A stretch of DNA of 64,000 nucleotides from UTCHB3 sp002050155 (GTDB lineage: Bacteria > Bacteroidota > Ignavibacteria > Ignavibacteriales > Ignavibacteriaceae): assembly GCA_030584105.1 (NCBI GenBank), contig CP129491.1, positions 1,922,001-1,986,000 on the forward strand, given 5' to 3'. This document shows, in pieces, positions 51,581 through 60,437 of this stretch; positions within the stretch are counted from its first letter, which is position 1; each line of letters begins with the position of its first letter. Under the pieces are notes generated by a model. That model did not search any database and had not been told where the DNA came from. It saw nothing but the letters and a program-made list of their open reading frames with translations. A program made the position numbers and the translations under genes.

Positions 51581-51664
51581 TGGGCGGCGAGGGATTCGAA
51601 CCCCCAAAGGCGTTTGCCAACGGATTTACAGTCCGCCCCGACTCTCCAACTTCGGCGTCCGCCC
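51581..51664 (-). tRNA. tRNA-Tyr (anticodon GTA, long variable arm)
   Basis: 84 bases. D stem CCGA/TCGG, anticodon stem GCGGA/TCCGT around CTGTAAA, variable arm hairpin GGC-AAAC-GCC, T loop TTCGAAT. Two oddities: the last acceptor pair is A-G instead of a Watson-Crick pair, and position 8 is C instead of the near-universal T. First gene of the tRNA-rpmG-secE-nusG-rpl-rpoBC unit. Confidence 0.9.
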
Positions 51665-51724
51665 AACTATTTTACTATTCCAAAAACCCCGGATTCCATT
51701 CCAAAAATTTTCAGAAAGGGACTT

Positions 51725-51756
51725 CTAATGTAATTATTTTTTATTTCATAACCAAA
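51725..51756 (-). promoter_or_regulatory. Promoter of tRNA-Tyr...rpoBC unit
   Basis: Minus strand: TTTG (51756-51753), 20 bases, TACATTAG (51732-51725; seven of eight match TAnnTTTG). The only good candidate upstream of the tRNA cluster. Confidence 0.5.
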
Positions 51757-51774
51757 TGGTTTGCAAAAAAAAAA

Positions 51775-52980
51775 TTAAATTTCTACCTCCTTACCCGAGA
51801 CAATCACTTCGGTGTCAAGTGCAATTACCAACTCTTCATTCGTTGGGATTCTAAAGACATAAACCCGTGAATCATCCGAGGAGATTTCTTCTTCGCCTGC
51901 GAGGTTTTTATCATTATTTAGATTAATGCCCATAAAAGCGAGGTTTCTGCACACTTCTTCGCGCACATCGGGTGAGTTTTCGCCAATTCCCCCCGTGAAA
52001 ACCAGCGCATCAATTCCGCCCATTGCGGCTGCATAAGCGCCGATATATTTGGTTATGCGGTAGCAGAAAATCTCGAAAGCATAACGGCTTCGTTTATGCC
52101 CTTCTTTCATTGAAGAGATAATTTCGCGCATGTCGGAAGATTCGCCGCTTATTCCTATTAAACCACTGTGTTTATTCAGCAAAGTGTTCGCCTCGGAAAG
52201 CTGCAGGCCCTCTTTACCCATAACATGGAGAATTACGGAAGTATCGATGTCGCCGCAACGGGTACCCATCAGCAAGCCTTCCAATGGGGTGAAGCCCATT
52301 GTGGTATCAACGGAAACACCCTGATCAATAGCCGCCATGCTGCAACCGTTACCCAAATGAGCGGTAACTATTTTCAGCTCATTAAGCGGCTTGCCCAATT
52401 TTTTGGCAGCAATTCCTCCAACATAACGGTGCGAGGTGCCGTGAAAACCATACCTTCTGATTTGGTGCATTTTATACAACTCGAATGGGATTCCGTACAA
52501 ATACGCTTTCGGCGGCATTTTCGAGTGAAACGCAGTATCGAAAACACCCACCTGCGGAACATCCGGCAGAACACGCGTTACCGCCTGAATACCTTTTATA
52601 TTCGGCGGGTTGTGTAACGGCGCCAAGCCTACATTATCCTGCAGAACTTTAACAACCTCGGGGGAAATTAAAACCGAACCCGTAAATGTTTCACCACCAT
52701 GAACAACACGATGACCAACGGCGTCGATCTCACTTTTATCTTCAATAACGCCGTGATTTTTTGAGAGCAGCACCGCTAACACATATTCGATCCCAATCGC
52801 ATGATCGAGAATCTCACCTACAATGCTGATTTTATCTCCGTCGAATCGGGTGTGGGTTAAAACTGCACCGAGCATCCCGATCCTGTCAACCAATCCTTTT
52901 GCAAGTGCAACTCGTTGAACGGTATCGTAGAACTGATACTTAATCGACGAACTGCCGCAATTTAAAACCAAAACTTTCAT
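51775..52980 (-). CDS. ackA: Acetate kinase
   Basis: 401 residues. Acetyl phosphate + ADP to acetate + ATP. ASKHA-fold motifs: VLNCGSSSIKYQFYD at the start, HRVVHGGETF, GVFDTAFH, RYGFHGTSHRYV, HLGNGCSMAAIDQGVSVDTTMGFTPLEGLLMGTRCGDID, and GGIGENSPDVR. Six bases after a 3-hydroxyacyl-CoA dehydrogenase gene, with which it is probably cotranscribed; no phosphotransacetylase gene is next to it. Points to acetate formation from acetyl-CoA for ATP. Confidence 0.98.
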   Translation of the reverse strand: MKVLVLNCGSSSIKYQFYDTVQRVALAKGLVDRIGMLGAVLTHTRFDGDKISIVGEILDHAIGIEYVLAVLLSKNHGVIEDKSEIDAVGHRVVHGGETFTGSVLISPEVVKVLQDNVGLAPLHNPPNIKGIQAVTRVLPDVPQVGVFDTAFHSKMPPKAYLYGIPFELYKMHQIRRYGFHGTSHRYVGGIAAKKLGKPLNELKIVTAHLGNGCSMAAIDQGVSVDTTMGFTPLEGLLMGTRCGDIDTSVILHVMGKEGLQLSEANTLLNKHSGLIGISGESSDMREIISSMKEGHKRSRYAFEIFCYRITKYIGAYAAAMGGIDALVFTGGIGENSPDVREEVCRNLAFMGINLNNDKNLAGEEEISSDDSRVYVFRIPTNEELVIALDTEVIVSGKEVEI

Positions 52981-52986
52981 TATCGC

Positions 52987-53922
52987 CTACGAAATTATTT
53001 TACCGTTAGAATCATAAGTGTAGAAACCCTGCCCTGTTTTTCTGCCGAGTTTCTGTTCGCGAACCAATTTTCTTAAGATTGGGCACGCCCGGTACCTCGG
53101 TTCACCGAGGGTTTTCCAGAGCGTATCCATCCAGGCAAGAACCTCGTCAAGCCCCATCATATCGGCCATCTCAAGGGGCCCCTGCTGGAAGTTAAACCCA
53201 ATTTTCATAGCGGTATCAATATCTTTTGCAGACGCAATTCCTTCCAAAAGAATATACATCGCTTCATTTAATAAAGGTACAATAGCTCTTGTGGTTACAT
53301 ACCCGGGGTACTCATACACTTCTATTGAGGTTTTACCCAAGCGGTTCGCAAGTTCTTTCAGAGCTTTCAGCGTGGGCGCCGATGTGTGCAGGCACTTAAT
53401 CACCTCAACCAACGGGCGCTTCGGAACCGGGTTCAGGAAGTGCATCCCGATTACCTTATCCGGACGCGAAGTTGCTTCGGCAAGTTTGGTCAAACTTAAG
53501 GTAGAAGTGTTGGAAACAAAAATCGCCTCTTTCTTCGCGATCTTGTCTAATTCTGTGAAAATTTTCTTCTTAAGCTCAAAATCTTCATCCACCGCTTCGA
53601 TAATCAGATCGCAGCCGGCAACCGACCTGATGTCAGTCACCCAACTGATTCGGCTTAATATCGCCTTCTTTTCAGAGGCAGTCATAGCCCATCTTTTTAT
53701 TTCAATGTCGATGTTGTCAGAGAGTGATTCTTTCGCTTTTTCGATTCGGTCAGTGGTAACTTCAACAATCACCACTTCAATACCGTTGGCAGCTACGGCG
53801 TGAGCAATACCCTGCCCCATAACGCCCGCACCAATAATTCCGACACGGCTGAGAGAGTCAGCACTTTCGGATAACACCGATCTTTTTAAAATATCATCAA
53901 TATTTATATTTTCTTCTTGCAT
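52987..53922 (-). CDS. 3-hydroxyacyl-CoA (3-hydroxybutyryl-CoA) dehydrogenase
   Basis: 311 residues. NAD(P)-dependent oxidation of 3-hydroxyacyl-CoA. The Rossmann motif GIIGAGVMGQGIAHAVAANG begins near residue 27, with Glu at the end of strand 2 (VIVEV), indicating NAD preference. SNTSTLSLTKLAEA and GMHFLNPVPKRPLVEVI contain the catalytic Ser/His region, and the C-terminal domain has GYVTTRAIVPLLNEAMYILLEGIAS and GPLEMADMMGLDEVL. The first about 25 residues are an extra polar segment. Chain-length specificity cannot be read. Upstream of ackA, so a role in acyl-CoA fermentation or oxidation is likely. Confidence 0.93.
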   Translation of the reverse strand: MQEENINIDDILKRSVLSESADSLSRVGIIGAGVMGQGIAHAVAANGIEVVIVEVTTDRIEKAKESLSDNIDIEIKRWAMTASEKKAILSRISWVTDIRSVAGCDLIIEAVDEDFELKKKIFTELDKIAKKEAIFVSNTSTLSLTKLAEATSRPDKVIGMHFLNPVPKRPLVEVIKCLHTSAPTLKALKELANRLGKTSIEVYEYPGYVTTRAIVPLLNEAMYILLEGIASAKDIDTAMKIGFNFQQGPLEMADMMGLDEVLAWMDTLWKTLGEPRYRACPILRKLVREQKLGRKTGQGFYTYDSNGKIIS

Positions 53923-54353
53923 TAGTTATTCCTTAATTAACATTAAGCATTGTTTTCTAAGCAATTTTAATGCCAACTCATTCAGGGCATTAAATCGTGC
54001 AAATTTCAACACTTATATTATTTTTTTCTCAAAAACAATAAAGTTTCAGCCGAAAACGGCAAAAACAAACTTTAATGTAATAATAAATAATATTTTTTTA
54101 ATGATTTTTGTGGGATTCTTTTTAGTTTCTTTTTTTGATTCTTACGGCTTTTCTTCAAGAATAGTTGTATAGGAAGAAACAGAATCCCGGGAAGAAGTTG
54201 GGAGAATATTCTGTGCCGGGTTCGGAAATTCTAAAATTGAAATTTCGGTGGGGAATCTATCAGACACTTACTCTCGGCTCAGAGGGTTTGAAAATATGCA
54301 GACAACAAACGCAGGGGAAAAACCGGAAAGGGTCAGGCTGCAACAGATAACTG
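53923..54353. other. 431-base gap without a recognisable gene
   Basis: Very AT-rich from about 53930 to 54130, then a more balanced stretch to 54350 with a 61-codon open frame on the plus strand (54165-54350) that has no ribosome binding site or recognisable motif. Short inverted repeat ATGCC/GGCAT near 53970-53990. Possibly decayed sequence; nothing supports a gene. Confidence 0.4.
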
Positions 54354-55358
54354 CTAAACCCGGTATTCCTCTTTACGATCTCTCGTCATCAGATCGTGAA
54401 TTGCAATTCCGGGGTCTTTATCTTCAAAGAGTATTCTGTAAACTTCCGTGGTAATCGGCACTTCAACACCGTGTTTAATCGCAAGTTGCATCGCCGAGTT
54501 TGAAGTTTCAACCCCTTCGGCAACGGCAGTCATTTGCGCCAACACCTCTTTCAAAGTCATCCCGGCACCAATTTTTTCACCGACATATCTGTTTCTGCTG
54601 TGGCGGCTCATACAAGTTACGATCAGGTCGCCCATTCCGGAAAGCCCTGAGAATGTGTGCGGCTGTGCGCCCATTGCTAACCCTAAGCGGGTTATCTCGG
54701 CGGTTCCGCGCGTCATTATTGCGGCTTTTGTGTTGTCGCCCATTCCCATTCCGTCTAAAATACCGGCACCGATAGCAATAACATTCTTAAAAGCGCCTCC
54801 TAACTCAACACCAATTACATCGGTAGAAGAATAAACGCGGAAGTAACGGTTTATAAACGCACCCTGTATAAGTTTGGAAGTGGAGTGATCCTTGCACGCA
54901 GCAACAACAGTAGTGGGTATCTTTTTGCTGACTTCTTCGGCGTGGCTGGGACCGGAAAGCACCCCGATCTGATTATCACTTAACTCGGGAAAAACATCCT
55001 TATACACTTGACTTACGGTCAAAAGATGGCTTTTTTCAATTCCTTTCGAAAGAGAAACTAAAACGGAATCTTTAATATTATTAAAGGGAATTTTTTCAAG
55101 TGAACTGCGGGTGAACTGGGTGGGTATGCCCGTAACAATAAGCTCTTTACCCAGAGTGGCTTCGTCAAGATTTTTGGAAATTCTAAGGTTTTTCGGGAAC
55201 GGTATCCCCGGCAGATACATAATATTTTCACGCTTCTCTTCAAGCAAGGTAGCATAAGTTTCGTTATGCTCCCACAGGGTTACATCGTGCCCGTTATCGC
55301 TAAGGAGAACGGCGATGGTGGTTCCCCACGCACCGGCTCCCAAAACCGATATTTTCAT
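54354..55358 (-). CDS. gpsA: Glycerol-3-phosphate dehydrogenase [NAD(P)+]
   Basis: 334 residues from the ATG at 55358 (MKISVLGAGAWGTTIAVLLSDNGH). The longer frame to 55505 overlaps plsY and adds a Cys-rich stretch unlike the family, so it is rejected. Dinucleotide motif GAGAWGT, GPSHAEEVS, VELGGAFKNVIAIGAGILDGMG with the catalytic Lys, and the C-terminal domain with GMGDLIVTCMSRHSRNR. Makes sn-glycerol 3-phosphate for phospholipids. Seven bases after plsY, the next enzyme of that pathway. Confidence 0.97.
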   Translation of the reverse strand: MKISVLGAGAWGTTIAVLLSDNGHDVTLWEHNETYATLLEEKRENIMYLPGIPFPKNLRISKNLDEATLGKELIVTGIPTQFTRSSLEKIPFNNIKDSVLVSLSKGIEKSHLLTVSQVYKDVFPELSDNQIGVLSGPSHAEEVSKKIPTTVVAACKDHSTSKLIQGAFINRYFRVYSSTDVIGVELGGAFKNVIAIGAGILDGMGMGDNTKAAIMTRGTAEITRLGLAMGAQPHTFSGLSGMGDLIVTCMSRHSRNRYVGEKIGAGMTLKEVLAQMTAVAEGVETSNSAMQLAIKHGVEVPITTEVYRILFEDKDPGIAIHDLMTRDRKEEYRV

Positions 55359-55365
55359 TGCGGAG

Positions 55366-56028
55366 TTACTTTTTTTTACTGAACGATATTTTGTTCTCGT
55401 TCCCCTTAAGCAACCTTTGAATATTTGTCCGGTGCATATATACCAACAGCACTGCAACACCGAGAACGAAAGGCAACAAAGTGCCGTATCCCTGCACTTC
55501 GGCATGAAAAATGTTCTGCCGGATTATTAAAGTAAGCGGAACTGTTATGGCAGCCAGAATGGAACCAAGCGAAACATATTTGAAAATGCTTACAACGATT
55601 ATAAAAATTCCTAACGCAATAAGCATATCTACAGTAGTGATAGATACCATCATTCCGAGAGCAGTGGCTACACCTTTGCCGCCCTTGAATGAGGCAAAAA
55701 TGCTCCAGATGTGACCAATTATCGCGAAAATGCCCGCCATTATCCTGATTATTGTAATATCCTGAAATGGTGTCTGGTTGTTAAGTGTTACAGGATCAAT
55801 ATAATAAAGTTGAGATACTAACACAACGGCAACAACTCCCTTAAGAGCGTCAAGTATCGTAACTGTAATACCGTATTTGGGACCCAAAGTACGGAAGACA
55901 TTCGTGCCTCCTGTATTTCCGCTACCGTGTGCTTTAATATCAATACCTTTTCTTTTGGAGACTATAACCCCGAAAGGAATTGACCCGATCAGATACGATA
56001 AAATTAAGATAGCTGCCAGTGCTAACAT
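55366..56028 (-). CDS. plsY: Glycerol-3-phosphate acyltransferase PlsY
   Basis: 220 residues, about seven hydrophobic segments. Transfers acyl from acyl phosphate to glycerol 3-phosphate. IGSIPFGVIVSKRKGIDIKAHGSGNTGGTNVFRTLG holds the catalytic GSGNxGxTN motif, and FKGGKGVATALG is the second conserved loop. Cotranscribed with gpsA, which makes its substrate. Confidence 0.97.
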   Translation of the reverse strand: MLALAAILILSYLIGSIPFGVIVSKRKGIDIKAHGSGNTGGTNVFRTLGPKYGITVTILDALKGVVAVVLVSQLYYIDPVTLNNQTPFQDITIIRIMAGIFAIIGHIWSIFASFKGGKGVATALGMMVSITTVDMLIALGIFIIVVSIFKYVSLGSILAAITVPLTLIIRQNIFHAEVQGYGTLLPFVLGVAVLLVYMHRTNIQRLLKGNENKISFSKKK

Positions 56029-56413
56029 ATTGCTTTCCTGTTGTTAATTTGATCCGTGCTAAACCCTGCCCTCGATGAGTCAAATGGCAAAATTTACTTT
56101 GTGCGAAACACTAAAATAGTTGCTTTTATTTACATAACAAAATTTCATTTTGTATTAGTTCTTATTTTGAGTGATAACCTGTTTTGTTAAATTTAACTTT
56201 GGTTTTTAATTTTTTGTATGAAAAATTTTATTTCGGTCCGGATTGTTGAATTTTTATTTCCGGGGCAATATTAGAACAACCGAACTTTCCGTAACGAAAA
56301 ATATTCATAAAAATAATTCTAAGTTGTGAGTAAAAATACTAAGCGCTTTTTGGAACCTAAATTTGATAAAAAACATTGTATGTTTTTGTCTGATTAACTC
56401 TATTTCCATACTG
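56029..56413. other. Divergent intergenic region plsY / sensor kinase
   Basis: AT-rich, no gene. An exact TAnnTTTG (TAAATTTG, 56358-56365) precedes the kinase, but no TTTG lies 20 bases upstream of it. A 15-base segment (56317-56331) is identical to 10109-10123. No terminator or riboswitch fold seen. Confidence 0.45.
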
Positions 56414-59400
56414 ATGATTTTCCCAAGAAAACTATCGCTATTTTTTCTGTTCCTTCTCGTTTCTTTGAACAGCCAAAGGATCGAGAAATTTTCGTTTGGT
56501 ACTATAAGTGTCAGTCAAGGGCTTTCTCAGGGAAGAGTTAAAGCTATCCTTCAGGATCAAACCGGGTTCCTGTGGTTCGGTACTGCTGACGGATTGAACC
56601 GCTACGACGGTTACTCAATGCTGACTTTCCGTTTCAATGCAGAAAAAACTAACACGATTAGAGACAATACCATAAATGACTTAAAAGAACTGCCGGACGG
56701 CAAAATTGTTATAGCTCACAACGAGGGAGTTGATATTTTTGACCCCGTTACCGAGATGTTCACTCCTGTTATTTTTAATTTTATGGGTAACAATCCCCCT
56801 CGCATAAAAGATGTTGAGAAAATAATCGTCCCCGGAAAGTATAACGGATTCATTTATCTCGGAACCCAGGCGGGGCTTGTTAAACATTATTTTGATAAGT
56901 CTTATGATATCCTTGTTTTGCAACTGCAGACAGACCCTGCCGAAAATGACAGAAGCATAAAAGCACTTCTTGAAGATGAAAGAGGGAATATTTGGGTGGG
57001 GACCGGCGGGGAGGGGCTTTACTTGTTCGACCCCGTTAAAAATTCTTCAACAAATCTCTATAAACCTTCACCCGTTGAAATTACAAATAAAATCCCCGCC
57101 GTAACATGTATCGGAACAGATGGTAACGGAAGAATCTTTACAGGCGAACTTAAATATTTACAGGTGTTTGACCTCGAGGGAAAACATATCCGAAAAAATA
57201 TCAGCAACGGATTTGCCATTCCTATTGCATTTAATACTTTTTCAAATAACACAATTTTCGTCGCATACCTTGCTAAAGGGCTTTATCTATATTCTTTCGA
57301 TAACAATTCGTTTACAAAAATCGTCGATAAAGATGGGACACTGGATTTTGGGCATCTCGATTTTTTATCGATAGTTAAAGACAGAAATGACCGCTATTGG
57401 TGCGGTTCTAACGGCTACGGTATTAAATATTTCAGCGCAAAAGAGCCAATTATTCAAAAATTTGATGATTTTGGCAATAATCTCAAAAGTATCAGGTCTT
57501 TTCTGGAATTATCCGATGGCACAGTTTTTATCTCCGGCTATAAAGAACTACAACAACTTCCAAAAGGTTTTGATACTTCCGGCTCATACAAGGGGCGTTC
57601 AATAACCGTTTTTGATGCTCCTTTCGTAGCATACTGTATGTTGGAAGATATTTACGACCGCGGTAATGGCATTTGGTTAGGAAATGAAGGCAATGGGTTG
57701 TTTCGATATTCAATCAAAAGCAACACTTCAGAACGGATCGGGAGAGTTAAAGATTCACCTGATGAAATCCACGGCGATTTTATTCAATCTATGATAATTG
57801 GAAGTGATTCACTCCTTTGGATCGCAACCGAACTCGGATTAAATGCTTATAACCCAATTACTAAAAAAACTCTCTATTATCCTGCAAGTATAGAAAAAGA
57901 TACAATCAGCTCTTTCGGTTGGAGCTTTGCACTGGTTGAAAGTAATAACAGCATTTTTCTTGGTACAAGCAGCTACGGTGTAATCAGATTCGATAAATCA
58001 ACAAAGCAGTTTTCTAATTTTCTTAATACCCGTTCTAAACCCCTTGCTATCCCTTCTAATGACATCAGAACTATTTTTATTAAGGGCGATTCACTCTTCT
58101 GTTTAGGGACGGGTTACGGTTTGGTCGTTTATAATTCTAAGACTCAAACGATACAAACCTACTCCTCAAATGACGGCTTACCCGGCGATTTGATTTATGG
58201 TATTCTGGAAGATAATAACGGGAATTTGTGGCTTTCAACAAACGCCGGGTTGGCTATGTTCAACCCCAAAAGAAAAATTTTCTCCTCCTATATTCTTGCC
58301 GATGGAATTCAGGGTTATGAATATAACACAAAAGCATATCTGAAACTTTCTAAAGGGCGGCTTCTTTTTGGCGGAACTGAGGGCTTTAACTTAGTTGATC
58401 CTAAAAAAATTGAGAAAGATGAAACTCCGCCAAAAATATTAATAAGCGGGCTCAACCTTTTCTCGAAAAAAATACCCGTTGGCGAGTATAACGGAAAAGT
58501 TATTCTTGATTCTGCCGTTCAATATAAAAAATCTGTTTCTTTTGACTATAATCAGAACAGTATCGCAATTGAGTTTACAGATTTTATCCCTGACACAAGA
58601 TTTGTTTACTATTTAGAAGGGCTCGAGAAAGAATATTCACTTCCTACTTCCGACAGAAAGGCAATATACAGTAATTTAGCACCCGGTACATACTATTTCA
58701 AGGTCGCCACTTTGGACCGTCAAGGTAACCTCGCAGAGAACGAAGCGACACTTCAAATAATTATTAATCCGCCCTACTGGGCAACCTGGTGGTTCAGAAC
58801 TCTGATTGTTCTCGCGGTAATTACGCTGATTGGTGGCGGCACTTACCGCAAAATTTCTTCAATTAAAAAGCGAAATGAAGAACTCGAAAAAATTGTATCG
58901 GAAAGAACTAAAGAATTAGCCCGCAACAAAGAAGAATTAGAGCAACGAAATGCTGAACTTCAGGAGATGGACAGTGCAAAAAACCACTTCTTCTCTATGC
59001 TGGCGCACGATATCAGAAGCCCTTTTACCGCAATTTTGGGCTATTTGCAAATTGTGAACGAAGAGTATGAGGAACTTACCGAAAATGAAAGAAAATCGTA
59101 TCTGCGTAATTTATTCTCTGTTTCACAGGACCTTTTCGATTCAATAAACAATGTGCTGCACTGGTTCAGAATCGAAGTGGGCAGGGTAAATTTTCAACCG
59201 GAGGATATTCTGCTCGCTAAAGTTATCTCTGAAGTTGAGGGATTGCTTGCAGTGAACTTTAAAGATAAAGAATTGGAACTTGTTACAGAAATCAATGAAG
59301 AAACGGTAATTTATACCGATAAAGTAATGATTAAAGTTGTTCTTCAAAATCTGCTGACTAATGCCGTTAAATTTTCTGAAAAAGGGAATGCCATTTCGAT

Positions 59401-59665
59401 TTCCGGAGAAAGGAAAGGGGATTTTTATTCAATTTCAATTAACGACTCCGGCAAGGGAATGACACCTGAAGAGGTAAATAAACTGTTCAAAAAAGAGGAA
59501 GTTTTTGTCGGCGAAGGTACACAAAAAGAAAAAGGAACCGGTTTAGGGCTCCTAATCTGTAAAGAGTTTGTGGAAAGAGGCGGCGGCGAAATTTCCGTCA
59601 CCAGCATTCCGGGTGAAGGTTCAAGCTTTATCTTCACCGTTCCGTTAAAAAAAGAGACTTACTAA
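56414..59665 (+). CDS. Sensor histidine kinase with beta-propeller and Y_Y_Y periplasmic region
   Basis: 1083 residues from ATG 56414, chosen because MIFPRKLSLFFLFLLVSLNSQ is a good signal peptide (TTG 56363 would add 17 residues). The periplasmic part has about 12 propeller repeats (LQDQTGFLWFGTADGLNRYDG, LEDERGNIWVGTGGEGLYLFD, LEDNNGNLWLSTNAGLAMFNP), then a Y_Y_Y-type domain (FVYYLEGLEKEY, AIYSNLAPGTYYFKVATLD). One membrane helix (WWFRTLIVLAVITLIGG) and a coiled coil lead to HisKA (FFSMLAHDIRSPFTAILGYLQI, His near 865) and HATPase (LLTNAVKFSEKG, NDSGKGM, GTGLGLLICKEF). No receiver or DNA-binding domain follows, and no regulator gene is adjacent. Ligand unknown; related systems often sense polysaccharides. 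Confidence 0.93.
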   Translation: MIFPRKLSLFFLFLLVSLNSQRIEKFSFGTISVSQGLSQGRVKAILQDQTGFLWFGTADGLNRYDGYSMLTFRFNAEKTNTIRDNTINDLKELPDGKIVIAHNEGVDIFDPVTEMFTPVIFNFMGNNPPRIKDVEKIIVPGKYNGFIYLGTQAGLVKHYFDKSYDILVLQLQTDPAENDRSIKALLEDERGNIWVGTGGEGLYLFDPVKNSSTNLYKPSPVEITNKIPAVTCIGTDGNGRIFTGELKYLQVFDLEGKHIRKNISNGFAIPIAFNTFSNNTIFVAYLAKGLYLYSFDNNSFTKIVDKDGTLDFGHLDFLSIVKDRNDRYWCGSNGYGIKYFSAKEPIIQKFDDFGNNLKSIRSFLELSDGTVFISGYKELQQLPKGFDTSGSYKGRSITVFDAPFVAYCMLEDIYDRGNGIWLGNEGNGLFRYSIKSNTSERIGRVKDSPDEIHGDFIQSMIIGSDSLLWIATELGLNAYNPITKKTLYYPASIEKDTISSFGWSFALVESNNSIFLGTSSYGVIRFDKSTKQFSNFLNTRSKPLAIPSNDIRTIFIKGDSLFCLGTGYGLVVYNSKTQTIQTYSSNDGLPGDLIYGILEDNNGNLWLSTNAGLAMFNPKRKIFSSYILADGIQGYEYNTKAYLKLSKGRLLFGGTEGFNLVDPKKIEKDETPPKILISGLNLFSKKIPVGEYNGKVILDSAVQYKKSVSFDYNQNSIAIEFTDFIPDTRFVYYLEGLEKEYSLPTSDRKAIYSNLAPGTYYFKVATLDRQGNLAENEATLQIIINPPYWATWWFRTLIVLAVITLIGGGTYRKISSIKKRNEELEKIVSERTKELARNKEELEQRNAELQEMDSAKNHFFSMLAHDIRSPFTAILGYLQIVNEEYEELTENERKSYLRNLFSVSQDLFDSINNVLHWFRIEVGRVNFQPEDILLAKVISEVEGLLAVNFKDKELELVTEINEETVIYTDKVMIKVVLQNLLTNAVKFSEKGNAISISGERKGDFYSISINDSGKGMTPEEVNKLFKKEEVFVGEGTQKEKGTGLGLLICKEFVERGGGEISVTSIPGEGSSFIFTVPLKKETY

Positions 59666-59740
59666 AAAACTCCCCCGGTTATTTCCCGTTAAAACTCCGT
59701 ATGCACTATGGATGTTCCGTTAAAAAAGGAGATTTCTAAA
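59639..59740. repeat. Direct repeat copying the 3' end of the kinase gene
   Basis: The last codons and stop of the kinase (from 59639, GTTCCGTTAAAAAA...) recur at 59714-59740, offset 75 bases, with a shorter related block (CCCGTTAAAA) near 59686. The offset is a multiple of three, but another in-frame stop intervenes. The second copy ends at the 3' end of ispD. Confidence 0.85.
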
Positions 59741-60437
59741 CCCTCCCGGCAACAAGTTTGCTGAAAATTACAAGATCTTCATCGGTAGTTATCTTAAAAT
59801 TCAATGCTGAGCCATCGGAAATAAATACGGGGTAGCCAGCCCTGCGCATGATAGTTGATTCATCAGTGCCGTACCATCCTTCAGAATAAGCCCTTTCGAA
59901 CGCCTCGGTTAATTCGCCATATCGGAAAATCTGTGGCGTCTGAACTAAATACACCTTGTTTCTGTCTATATAACTCAGGTTTCCGGATTCTGCCAAGTCT
60001 CCGTTTTCAAGAAACCCAATGGTATCGCGTGCTTTTTGGCAAACGAGCGCACTTCCCTTTTCCTTTGCAGTGGCAACTGCCCGAGCCAACACTTCCGGTG
60101 GCAGAAGCGCCCTTGCCGCATCGTGAACTACGGCAAGGTCGTCGAATGCTAAGTTGGCTTCTTTCAAAGCATTGTAAACGGAATCCTGACGCTCAAGCCC
60201 ACCATCAACAATTTTTGTCAGTTTTGTCAGCCCATCGCGTTCTTTAATTGCATGAAGAATATCCCGCCCCTGCCCCGAAGTTGCAACAATTATCTCGTCT
60301 ATCACCTCAGAATTTTGAAAAACTTCCAATGTGTAAGAGATCATCTCCCTGTTGTTAAACAAGATAAACTGTTTGGGAACATCCCCGCTGACTCTCGAGC
60401 CGGAACCTGCAGCAGGAATAATTGCAACCACTCTCAT
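59736..60437 (-). CDS. ispD: 2-C-methyl-D-erythritol 4-phosphate cytidylyltransferase
   Basis: 233 residues. Third step of the MEP isoprenoid pathway. AIIPAAGSGSRVSGDVPKQFILFNNREMISYTLEVFQ (nucleotide-binding loop), GGLERQDSVYNALK, VHDAARALLPPEV, YLVQTPQIFRYGEL, TDESTIMRRAGYPVFISDGSALNFKITTDEDL. ATG at 60437 overlaps the queA stop by four bases, so the two are translationally coupled. Confidence 0.97.
   Translation of the reverse strand: MRVVAIIPAAGSGSRVSGDVPKQFILFNNREMISYTLEVFQNSEVIDEIIVATSGQGRDILHAIKERDGLTKLTKIVDGGLERQDSVYNALKEANLAFDDLAVVHDAARALLPPEVLARAVATAKEKGSALVCQKARDTIGFLENGDLAESGNLSYIDRNKVYLVQTPQIFRYGELTEAFERAYSEGWYGTDESTIMRRAGYPVFISDGSALNFKITTDEDLVIFSKLVAGRV

Noticed and set aside
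54165..54350. 61-codon plus-strand frame between two minus-strand genes
   Set aside because: No motif, no ribosome binding site, no recognisable similarity; composition is not clearly coding.
54354..55505. gpsA with 49 extra N-terminal residues
   Set aside because: The extension overlaps plsY, is Cys-rich and unlike the family; the Rossmann motif starts directly at the ATG 55358.
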